From Pandoraea vervacti (GTDB lineage Bacteria; Pseudomonadota; Gammaproteobacteria; Burkholderiales; Burkholderiaceae), in assembly GCF_000934605.2 (NCBI RefSeq), contig NZ_CP010897.2, forward strand, positions 4,402,001 to 4,466,000: DNA of 64,000 bases, read 5' to 3'. Positions 57,778 to 64,000 of this stretch are shown one piece after another (position 1 is the stretch's first letter; every line of letters begins with the position of its first letter). The notes under the pieces are model-generated. The model was given only the letters and a program-made list of their open reading frames with translations. It was not told the DNA's origin and searched no databases. A program made the translations under genes and the position numbers.

Positions 57778-60075
57778 TTACTCGACTTCGGCGGCTTCCG
57801 GCTGTGCCTTGGTGTTGCCGTCCTCGGGGAAGGACAGTTGCACCTGATCATGCTCGTCCAGATCGACGGTCACGCGGCCACCGCTGGTCAGACGGCCGAA
57901 CAGCAGTTCGTCCGCCAGCGCACGACGGATCGTGTCCTGAATCAAACGCTGCATCGGACGCGCGCCCATGAGCGGATCGAAACCCTTCTTCGACAGATAC
58001 GTGCGCAGCTTGTCGGTGAAGACGACTTCGACCTTCTTCTCGTGCAGCTGGTCTTCGAGCTGGATGAGGAACTTGTCGACCACGCGCAGGATGATCTGCT
58101 CGTCGAGCGGCTTGAAGCTGATGATCGCGTCCAGACGGTTGCGGAATTCCGGCGTGAACATGCGCTTGATATCGGCCATCTCGTCGCCGGCCTGACGCTC
58201 GTTCGTAAAGCCGATGCTCGCGCGGTTGATCGTCTCGGCACCCGCGTTCGTCGTCATGATGATGATGACGTTACGGAAGTCTGCCTTGCGACCGTTGTTG
58301 TCCGTCAGCGTGCCGTGATCCATCACCTGGAGCAGCACGTTGAAGATGTCCGGATGCGCCTTCTCGATTTCGTCAAGCAACAGCACGCAATGCGGCTTCT
58401 TCGTCACAGCTTCGGTGAGCAAACCACCCTGATCGAAACCCACGTAGCCCGGCGGCGCCCCGATCAGGCGGCTCACGGCATGGCGCTCCATGTACTCCGA
58501 CATGTCGAACCGAATCAGCTCGATGCCGAGCGTGAACGCGAGTTGCTTGGCCACTTCGGTCTTGCCCACACCGGTCGGGCCGGAGAACAGGAACGCGCCA
58601 ATCGGCTTGTCCGTTTTGCCCAATCCGGCACGCGACATCTTGATCGCCGCCGACAGGGCGTCGATGGCCGGGTCCTGCCCGAACACCACGCTCTTGAGGT
58701 CGCGATCGAGCGTCTGCAACTTGCCGCGATCGTCCGCCGACACGCTTTGTGCCGGAATCCGGGCGATCTTCGAGACGATTTCCTCGATTTCACCCTTGCC
58801 GATCGTCTTCTTCTGCTTGGACTTCGGCAGAATTCGCTGCGCGGCGCCAGCCTCATCGATCACGTCGATGGCCTTGTCCGGCAGGTGACGATCGGTGATG
58901 AACTTCGCCGACAGTTCCGCCGCAGCCGAGAGCGCGCTCGACGAATACTTCACGCCGTGGTGCTCTTCGAAACGCGACTTCAGACCGCGCAGAATCTGCA
59001 CCGTCTGCTCGACGGTGGGCTCGTTCACGTCGATCTTCTGGAAACGGCGCGACAGCGCTGCGTCCTTCTCGAAGATGCCGCGATATTCGGTAAACGTCGT
59101 CGCGCCGATGCACTTGAGCTGCCCCGACGACAATGCCGGCTTGAGCAGGTTCGAGGCGTCGAGCGTGCCGCCCGATGCGGCGCCCGCGCCGATCAGGGTA
59201 TGAATTTCGTCGATGAACAGGATCGCGTTGTTGCGCTCCTTGAGTTCCTTGAGCACCGCCTTCAGGCGCTGCTCGAAGTCACCGCGATACTTGGTACCGG
59301 CCAGTAGCGCCCCCATGTCCAGCGAATAGACCGTCGCGTCCTGCAGGATTTCGGGGACTTCGCCACGCGTGACGCGCCAGGCGAGGCCTTCGGCGATCGC
59401 CGTCTTGCCCACACCGGCTTCGCCGACGAGCAACGGATTGTTCTTGCGGCGGCGGCACAGCACCTGCACCACGCGCTCGACTTCCGGTTCGCGCCCGATG
59501 AGCGGATCGATCTTGCCGTCGCGCGCCATCTGATTGAGGTTCTGGGTGTACTGCGCGAGCGGGCTTTCCTTGGTGTTCGCCCCCTCTTCCCCTTCGGCAC
59601 TGCCCTCGCCGGCCTTGGCCGACTCGCCGGACGCTCCGGTCTTGGTGATGCCGTGGGAGATGAAATTGACGACGTCCAGACGCGTCACGCCCTGCTGCTG
59701 CAGGTAGTAGACCGCGTGGGAGTCCTTCTCGCCGAAAATGGCGACCAGCACGTTCGCGCCCGTGACTTCCTTCTTGCCGTTGGAAGTGGACTGCACGTGC
59801 ATGATGGCGCGCTGGATCACGCGCTGAAAACCGAGCGTGGGCTGAGTGTCGACCTCGTCGCTGCCTGGCACCGTCGGTGTATTGTCAGCGATGAAATTGC
59901 GCAGATTCTGGCGCAAATCGTCGAGATTTGCCGCACAGGCGCGCAATACCTCGGCTGCGGTCGGGTTATCCAACAAGGCGAGCAACAGGTGCTCTACCGT
60001 GATGAATTCGTGTCGCGCCTGGCGCGCTTCCATAAACGCCATGTGCAGGCTGACTTCCAATTCCTGGGCAATCAT
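57778..60075 (-). CDS. clpA: ClpA, ATPase subunit of the ClpAP protease
   Basis: A 765-residue AAA+ unfoldase that feeds proteins to ClpP. The N-domain (1-145) binds ClpS; the two ATPase modules have Walker A GEAGVGKTAIAEG (near 215) and GPTGVGKTEVAKQ (near 500), with Walker B ILFIDEIHT and VLLLDEIEKAHP. INRASIGFTNERQAGDEM holds the IGF loop for ClpP binding. GGAGGA 7 bases before ATG 60075 marks the start and overlaps the end of clpS (ATGA). Cytoplasmic. Confidence 0.95.
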   Translation of the reverse strand: MIAQELEVSLHMAFMEARQARHEFITVEHLLLALLDNPTAAEVLRACAANLDDLRQNLRNFIADNTPTVPGSDEVDTQPTLGFQRVIQRAIMHVQSTSNGKKEVTGANVLVAIFGEKDSHAVYYLQQQGVTRLDVVNFISHGITKTGASGESAKAGEGSAEGEEGANTKESPLAQYTQNLNQMARDGKIDPLIGREPEVERVVQVLCRRRKNNPLLVGEAGVGKTAIAEGLAWRVTRGEVPEILQDATVYSLDMGALLAGTKYRGDFEQRLKAVLKELKERNNAILFIDEIHTLIGAGAASGGTLDASNLLKPALSSGQLKCIGATTFTEYRGIFEKDAALSRRFQKIDVNEPTVEQTVQILRGLKSRFEEHHGVKYSSSALSAAAELSAKFITDRHLPDKAIDVIDEAGAAQRILPKSKQKKTIGKGEIEEIVSKIARIPAQSVSADDRGKLQTLDRDLKSVVFGQDPAIDALSAAIKMSRAGLGKTDKPIGAFLFSGPTGVGKTEVAKQLAFTLGIELIRFDMSEYMERHAVSRLIGAPPGYVGFDQGGLLTEAVTKKPHCVLLLDEIEKAHPDIFNVLLQVMDHGTLTDNNGRKADFRNVIIIMTTNAGAETINRASIGFTNERQAGDEMADIKRMFTPEFRNRLDAIISFKPLDEQIILRVVDKFLIQLEDQLHEKKVEVVFTDKLRTYLSKKGFDPLMGARPMQRLIQDTIRRALADELLFGRLTSGGRVTVDLDEHDQVQLSFPEDGNTKAQPEAAEVE

Positions 60076-60386
60076 GCTTCCTCCATCACGCACTGCAGCG
60101 GGTGCCCGGACTGCCTTGCATGGCTAACAACTTGCTCAACTTTGGTCGCCGCGACGTCGCGCGTAAAGACCCCACAAACTCCCCTGCCCTCGCGATGAAC
60201 CTTGAGCATGATCTGCGTGGCAGATTCCCGGTCCTTATTGAAATATTCCTGAATGACCATCACCACGAATTCCATCGGGGTGAAATCGTCGTTCAACAGT
60301 ACCACCTTGTACATGGACGGCGGCTTGAGCTGTTGCTCTTGCCGCTCCTGTACGGTGTCGTCATGCGTTGTCGGTAAGGTTGCCAT
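60072..60386 (-). CDS. clpS: ClpS, ClpA adaptor for N-degron proteins
   Basis: A 104-residue adaptor that delivers proteins with destabilising N-termini to ClpAP. The core motif YKVVLLNDDFTPMEFVVMVI and the helix TQIMLKVHREGRGVCGVFT are typical. The first 25 residues are the flexible tail needed to engage ClpA. Overlaps clpA by four bases. Confidence 0.95.
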   Translation of the reverse strand: MATLPTTHDDTVQERQEQQLKPPSMYKVVLLNDDFTPMEFVVMVIQEYFNKDRESATQIMLKVHREGRGVCGVFTRDVAATKVEQVVSHARQSGHPLQCVMEEA

Positions 60387-60828
60387 ACGTGGATTCTAAA
60401 CAACTCCCGGGTGCAGGAAGCAATCGGAGCTCCTATTGCCGCCTGCCGTCCGGTTCTCCACCGGAATGCCAACACTCGTCGTTCAGCGCGTGCGTTGTCC
60501 AGCAAGGCGCTGCAGCCCCGACCACCGGGGGTGCCACACCCATATGAGTCAGCTTAACCCAAATTTCAAGCCCGTGTCTCCGCACGACTTATACCCTCCC
60601 AGATATAAGGGTAAAACCTGATCGAGCGTAAGTTCTATCGTTCAAAAAAGGGCTTGACACTGTTGGTAGTTAGCGAAAACAATCGACGTGGCGCTTTTCC
60701 TCTATAAGTGATTTAAAAGAAAAGATGCCTGGGTGAGCCTAAGAAGCCGCCGCCAGCCGGCGGGTTTTTCAGATGTGCTCGTTGTTGCGGTGATATGTAG
60801 TAGTCGTAATTGTTTAGGGGAAGTTTGT
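60387..60828. other. Divergent region of clpS and cspA with long csp leader
   Basis: 440 bp without a gene. It includes TTGACA at 60654-60659 (no good -10 found at the right distance), TATAAG at 60703, an inverted repeat TACCCT (60592-60597) with AGGGTA (60608-60613), and a terminator-like hairpin at 60747-60769. A long 5' untranslated region is usual for cold-shock genes. Confidence 0.5.
60747..60769 (+). terminator. Terminator-like hairpin in the cspA leader
   Basis: CCGCCG (60747-60752) pairs with CGGCGG (60758-60763) over CCAGC, followed by GTTTTT. It lies about 60 bp before the cspA start and may attenuate or fold differently at low temperature. Confidence 0.45.
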
Positions 60829-61035
60829 ATGGCAACCGGTACGGTCAAATGGTTTAACGACGCCAAGGGTTTTGGTTTCATCACGCCGGATGAGGGTGGC
60901 GAAGATCTGTTCGCTCACTTCTCGGCGATCCAGATGAACGGTTTCAAGACCCTGAAGGAAGGTCAGAAGGTTCAGTTCGAGGTCGTACAAGGCCCGAAGG
61001 GCAAGCAGGCTTCGAACATCCAGGCAGCCGCCTGA
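60829..61035 (+). CDS. cspA: Cold-shock protein of the CspA family
   Basis: A 68-residue single-stranded nucleic acid chaperone. RNP1 is KGFGFITP and RNP2 is DLFAHFSAI, both intact. AGGGGA at 60815-60820 sets ATG 60829. Which csp paralogue it is cannot be told. Terminator follows at once. Confidence 0.95.
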   Translation: MATGTVKWFNDAKGFGFITPDEGGEDLFAHFSAIQMNGFKTLKEGQKVQFEVVQGPKGKQASNIQAAA

Positions 61036-61057
61036 GGTAGCGCCGTTCGACGCATTG

Positions 61058-61086
61058 AAAACCCGGCTCCGGCCGGGTTTTTTATT
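61058..61086 (+). terminator. Intrinsic terminator after cspA
   Basis: AAAACCCGGC (61058-61067) and GCCGGGTTTT (61072-61081) form a 10-bp stem with a TCCG loop and six T in a row. Confidence 0.9.
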
Positions 61087-61130
61087 GCAACGCAACAACG
61101 CTTGTGAAAAGACGCACCGTTTTGGATCCG

Positions 61131-61146
61131 CTTTTGCATGCAAAAG
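61131..61146. repeat. Perfect 16-bp palindrome after cspA
   Basis: CTTTTGCATGCAAAAG is self-complementary, and CGCACC (61113-61118) pairs with GGTGCG (61146-61151) around it. It may be a regulator site or a transcript structure. Confidence 0.55.
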
Positions 61147-61583
61147 GTGCGCAATTTTCCACTCCGGCGACGAAGGTTTTCAGTATTTAGCTGCGACCAT
61201 TACCGTATAAAACTATATTCATCGCAACAATCCACTCAGTTATTAAAATACTCCCAGCCTGCAAATGGATGCGGAAATCAATTACGCAATTAGCTTAATA
61301 GACTAAGTAATCCTACGCAGCGGACCGGTCGGCCAATCCCGGAAATACCGCGAGATAAGTACCCGAAACGAATAAGCTTTTAACGTCTTCCAAAGCGTGG
61401 CACGTGTCATTCGCATCGCGCATCCTGCCTGCGGCAATTTGTGCGTTTCATCGTTGAATTTTTTGCATCGAACAATTCATGTGGCTTGTCGGGTCCGCCA
61501 AGGGCGCGTCGGCGCGCAGCGGCGTCCACGGCGGCCGGAACCGCATGTCGTGCACCTGACGCCCACGCTGTCGTACAAACGCC

Positions 61584-61619
61584 ACGGGCCGCCGAATGGA
61601 AACCCATTGGGCGGCCCGT
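61584..61619. terminator. Long hairpin after the ferredoxin gene
   Basis: ACGGGCCGCC (61584-61593) pairs with GGCGGCCCGT (61610-61619), and inside AATGG (61595-61599) with CCATT (61604-61608); one G/G mismatch. It sits 50 bp downstream of the ferredoxin stop on the minus strand. The U-run is poor, so it may cap the mRNA end or terminate weakly. Confidence 0.5.
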
Positions 61620-61668
61620 TTGGACAAATTCCCCTAAAGCGCCGGATGCCGACGCCCCGGCGTCGGCT

Positions 61669-61983
61669 TCATCCCAGATCCACGAACACCTTTTGCGCTT
61701 CGATACGGATGGGATAGGTTCTGACGGCTTCGGTCAGTGGCGCGCACATGGCCGCGCCGGTCCGGACATCGAATTTGCCCTGATGCAGCGGACACTCGAT
61801 CTCGTGCCCGTCCAGAAACCCGTCGCACAGCCGCGCATTTCCATGGGTGCAGACGTTGTCCGTGGCGAACACTTCGCCATCGACGCCGTACAGCGCGATG
61901 TCGCGTCCGCCGACGATCACGCCGATGACGTCGTCCTCGGGAATGGCGTCGCGCGACGCCGCCTCAATCCAGTTGCCGCTCAT
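61669..61983 (-). CDS. nagAb: Rieske ferredoxin component of salicylate 5-hydroxylase (NagAb-like)
   Basis: A 104-residue small Rieske ferredoxin that carries electrons from the reductase to the oxygenase. The [2Fe-2S] ligands are in VCTHGNARLCDG and IECPLHQGKFDV (Cys-x-His and Cys-x2-His). GAGGA lies 8 bases before ATG 61983. It is the last gene of a reductase-large-small-ferredoxin cluster with the order of nagAaGHAb. Confidence 0.88.
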   Translation of the reverse strand: MSGNWIEAASRDAIPEDDVIGVIVGGRDIALYGVDGEVFATDNVCTHGNARLCDGFLDGHEIECPLHQGKFDVRTGAAMCAPLTEAVRTYPIRIEAQKVFVDLG

Positions 61984-62013
61984 GATGTCCTCGTGTCGAT
62001 CGTTACCATGCTG

Positions 62014-62487
62014 TCAGATCGGGTAGATAAGCGAGTTGGGAATCATCTCGCTATCGAAAATGCATTGGCGCGACGCAAACTTCCAGCCGTCGCCGGTGCG
62101 CTTGACGATGTCCACATAGCGGCCGACCGACAGAATGTCCGTCAACTGGTCCGGCTTTGTTCGGAACACCGCGTAATTCGCCTCAACGTGCAGCGTGTCG
62201 TCATCGGCCGCCCGAATGGACGGCAAACCGATCACGTGCCGCTGGTAGTACGGATCATGGAAAAGCGTGTCGCGAATGCCGTAGATGCGGTCACGCAGCA
62301 TGCCTTTGCTCTCGAACGAGAGTGTGGCGAGAGGTAAGCCCATCTCGAAATTCTCTCGCGGCTGAATGCGATAGACGCACTCGTCCAGAAAAAACTCGGG
62401 CCAGGCGTCCCACGCCTGCGTGTCGAGCGCCGCCGCGTAGGCGGCATTGAGTTCGACCACTGCCTGAAACGTTGCAAAATCCACCAT
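62014..62487 (-). CDS. nagH: Salicylate 5-hydroxylase small (beta) subunit
   Basis: A 157-residue beta subunit of a Rieske oxygenase, SnoaL-like fold. DAWPEFFLDECVYRIQPREN and GMLRDRIYGIRDTLFHDPYY are typical of the family; it supports the alpha subunit structurally. Length is close to that of NagH. AGGGAGA precedes ATG 62487. It lies 21 bp after nagG. Confidence 0.85.
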   Translation of the reverse strand: MVDFATFQAVVELNAAYAAALDTQAWDAWPEFFLDECVYRIQPRENFEMGLPLATLSFESKGMLRDRIYGIRDTLFHDPYYQRHVIGLPSIRAADDDTLHVEANYAVFRTKPDQLTDILSVGRYVDIVKRTGDGWKFASRQCIFDSEMIPNSLIYPI

Positions 62488-62508
62488 CGAATCGTCTCCC
62501 TCGCGATC

Positions 62509-63795
62509 TCAGACGCCCATCACACGTCGCCAGTAGGCGTACATGCCGCGAATCAGCGTTTCCGTCACCATGTGTTCGGTGTTCTCCACCCCGGTGCCCC
62601 CCAGCTCGGCCAACACCCGATGCCACGGCTTCTGCGCGAAGCCCTCCTGCGAGCACTCGATGGCCTCCCCGTCGTCTGCCGAGACAAAGCCTGCCGGGCC
62701 GAACAGGTTGGCCTGACGCAGACGCCGCTGCGTCATTTCCTCGGTGTCGTCCTCGAAGCCGAAATGTGTCCAGACGAAGTCGAACGCATTGTGTCCGCGT
62801 GGCTGGATATGACGCGTCGACACGGAGTTGACCTGCTGTTGCAGGATGACGCTGGGAAAGAGCGTCATGAGGACCGCTGTGGGCCCCTTCCACCAGTCTT
62901 CCTGCACGATGTCGAGAAACCGCATGTCGTTGAGCGACATCGACTCCTTGAAGCTCGACACGCCCGAGGTCACCTCGCCGCCACCGCCCTGCCCTCGCGT
63001 GGACACCATGGCCGCGTGGCGACCATGGGCGTCCATCACGAGCCGCGATTTGTTGTCCGCGCGCCAGAGGCCGAAAGTGACGAACCACGTGTGCAGCAAT
63101 CCCGGGTGGTACGGGTCCTTGATGTTTTCCTGCATCAGCTTCCAGTTGCCCGGAATTCGCTGCTTGTTGTAACCGAGCAGCTTGAGCTTGCGGCCGTCGA
63201 AGAGCCGGTCGAAATAGGCGCAGATGTCCGGCCCGAGAAAGTCCTCGAGCGACTCGACGTCATGGTCGAACGACGCGAAGATCACGCCCCCGCGCGTGGC
63301 CACCTTGAGCCGGGTCAGGCCATGCTCCTGCGGCTTGAAATCCTTCGGCATGCCGCCGTTGACCTTGCCGTCCTGCTTCACGCCGCGCCGAAACGGCACG
63401 CCTTGCAGGTTGCCTTTGAGGTCGTAGTTCCACTGGTGGTAGGGACAGTGAAAATCCGTACGGTTGCCGCGTTTCTCGCGGCAGAATTTCATGCCGCGAT
63501 GGGCGCACACGTTTTCGACCACGTTGATCTCGCCCGTGGCGTCGCGCGTCACGATGACGGAGCGCTCCCCGATCACCGTACGCTTGAAGTCGCCCGGGTT
63601 CGGTACCTCGGCCTCCAGACCGACGTAATTCCAGTGGTTGCGATAGAAGCACTGCTCCAGTTCGCGCCGGTGCAGTTGCTCGTCGGTGTAGACCCGAAAC
63701 GGGATTCGGCTCGAACCGTCCGTGGGCCAGATGTCCGATGGCGCGAAGGCGGCGCATGGCGCCGGATCGACGCCGGTCTGCGGTGTTGTGGTCAC
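62509..63795 (-). CDS. nagG: Salicylate 5-hydroxylase large (alpha) subunit
   Basis: A 428-residue oxygenase subunit. The Rieske site is VCAHRGMKFC followed by FHCPYHQWNYDLKG, and the mononuclear iron site is ENIKDPYHPGLLH (Asp and two His). Strong resemblance to NagG, which converts salicylate to gentisate with NADH and O2. GTG 63795 with AGGAGA five bases upstream is the start; a longer frame to 63957 would overlap the reductase gene. Gentisate dioxygenase genes are not in the window. A related substrate such as anthranilate or a substituted salicylate is possible. Confidence 0.88.
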   Translation of the reverse strand: MTTTPQTGVDPAPCAAFAPSDIWPTDGSSRIPFRVYTDEQLHRRELEQCFYRNHWNYVGLEAEVPNPGDFKRTVIGERSVIVTRDATGEINVVENVCAHRGMKFCREKRGNRTDFHCPYHQWNYDLKGNLQGVPFRRGVKQDGKVNGGMPKDFKPQEHGLTRLKVATRGGVIFASFDHDVESLEDFLGPDICAYFDRLFDGRKLKLLGYNKQRIPGNWKLMQENIKDPYHPGLLHTWFVTFGLWRADNKSRLVMDAHGRHAAMVSTRGQGGGGEVTSGVSSFKESMSLNDMRFLDIVQEDWWKGPTAVLMTLFPSVILQQQVNSVSTRHIQPRGHNAFDFVWTHFGFEDDTEEMTQRRLRQANLFGPAGFVSADDGEAIECSQEGFAQKPWHRVLAELGGTGVENTEHMVTETLIRGMYAYWRRVMGV

Positions 63796-63895
63796 GATCG
63801 TCTCCTGATGAAAAAGTGGGGGCCGACTGGCAAGGCGGTGGCGTTTCGAAATTGCCCGATCGGTCTGATCCGGCCGCCCGGCCTGATCTGCCAGA

Positions 63896-64000
63896 TCAAG
63901 CCGCCGTGGCGTAGAACGCATCGGCGTAGATGTGCGCGCCGTCGATGCCACGCGCACGCAGCAGGCGCGTGGCGGCCTCGACCATCGGCGGCGCGCCGCA
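63896..64000 (-). CDS. nagAa: Ferredoxin reductase C-terminus (NagAa-like), cut by window edge
   Basis: The last 34 codons of a gene running out of the window. CGAPPMVEAATRLL is the conserved NAD-binding end motif of ferredoxin-NAD(P) reductases in Rieske oxygenase systems, and the C-terminus is HIYADAFYATAA. It precedes nagG by 100 bp and supplies electrons from NADH to the ferredoxin. The N-terminal domains are not visible. Confidence 0.75.
   Translation of the reverse strand, partial: CGAPPMVEAATRLLRARGIDGAHIYADAFYATAA

Larger units (their letters stand above)
61087..61668. other. AT-rich gap between cspA and the salicylate hydroxylase genes
   Basis: About 580 bp. The first 300 bp are AT-rich and carry a 16-bp palindrome (61131-61146). 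Near the right end a long hairpin lies at 61584-61619. The ORFs here lack ribosome binding sites and recognisable products. The composition drop suggests a boundary between core genes and an accessory catabolic block. Confidence 0.5.

Noticed and set aside
1..64000. tRNA or rRNA genes
   Set aside because: I found no cloverleaf-like or rRNA-like segment by reading; a tRNAscan or Infernal run would settle it.

Overview
The window is high-GC DNA packed with genes in the order and style of Burkholderiales. The runs ileS-lspA-coaBC-(MFS, flavin oxidoreductase)-dut-clpA/clpS-cspA, nadA-nadC facing nadB, rpmB-rpmG, ispH-fkpB and the liv transporter, together with the salicylate 5-hydroxylase set, point to a Burkholderiaceae chromosome. 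Pandoraea or a close relative is my best inference; no rRNA or species marker is present to prove it. I see no tRNA, rRNA or CRISPR array.

Layout. 1-870: the cut-off start of an IS3-type transposase, then about 700 bp of unusually AT-rich DNA with palindromes and no convincing gene. 0.9-3 kb: a GNAT and a DHA2 drug exporter. 3-5.25 kb: a sulfide/persulfide module (two YeeE/YedE membrane proteins, a BigR/SqrR-like repressor with its two sensor cysteines, and a divergent persulfide-dioxygenase-like hydrolase with an operator-like palindrome in the shared promoter). 5.2-7.3 kb: LysR regulator, tautomerase, secreted YXWGXW protein. 7.5-10.1 kb: polar amino acid ABC transporter (binding protein and two permeases, no ATPase). 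10.1-14.9 kb: malic enzyme maeB, a LysR regulator and an orphan autotransporter heptosyltransferase with a four-cysteine iron site. 15-19.8 kb: zntB-like channel, polyphosphate kinase 2, an OmpR/EnvZ-type two-component pair and a small unrecognised ORF ahead of it. 20.3-26.5 kb: MacA-MacB-TolC-type tripartite pump, then a nucleotide-sugar epimerase-like gene whose 3' end overlaps the TolC-like gene by 172 bp in antisense. 26.5-30.2 kb: a ferredoxin-type flavoreductase, then an ArgD-like aminotransferase and two GNAT genes preceded by a promoter, a very short arginine-rich ORF and an intrinsic terminator. 30.3-35.3 kb: branched-chain amino acid transporter livJHMGF. 36-43.2 kb: ispH, fkpB, radC, ribosomal proteins L28/L33, NAD biosynthesis nadB, nadC, nadA. 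43.2-48.4 kb: acyl desaturase, MscS channel, rsmB, purN. 48.6-57.7 kb: ribF, ileS, lspA, coaBC, MFS, LLM oxidoreductase, dut. 57.8-61 kb: clpA, clpS, cspA. 61.7-64 kb: salicylate 5-hydroxylase genes (ferredoxin, small and large oxygenase subunits, and the last 34 codons of the reductase).

Most of the window is housekeeping. The point I would look at first is 27628-27806: a sigma-70-like promoter, a nearly leaderless 28-codon ORF with eight arginines (four consecutive), a perfect 10-bp terminator and then an ArgD-like gene. This is the arrangement expected of an arginine- or ornithine-responsive attenuator. I could not find a clear competing antiterminator, so the mechanism is open. Second-line items are the BigR operator, the orphan heptosyltransferase, the small ORF before the two-component system, the terminator plus promoter between macB and its outer-membrane partner, and the AT-rich palindromic stretch next to the IS fragment.
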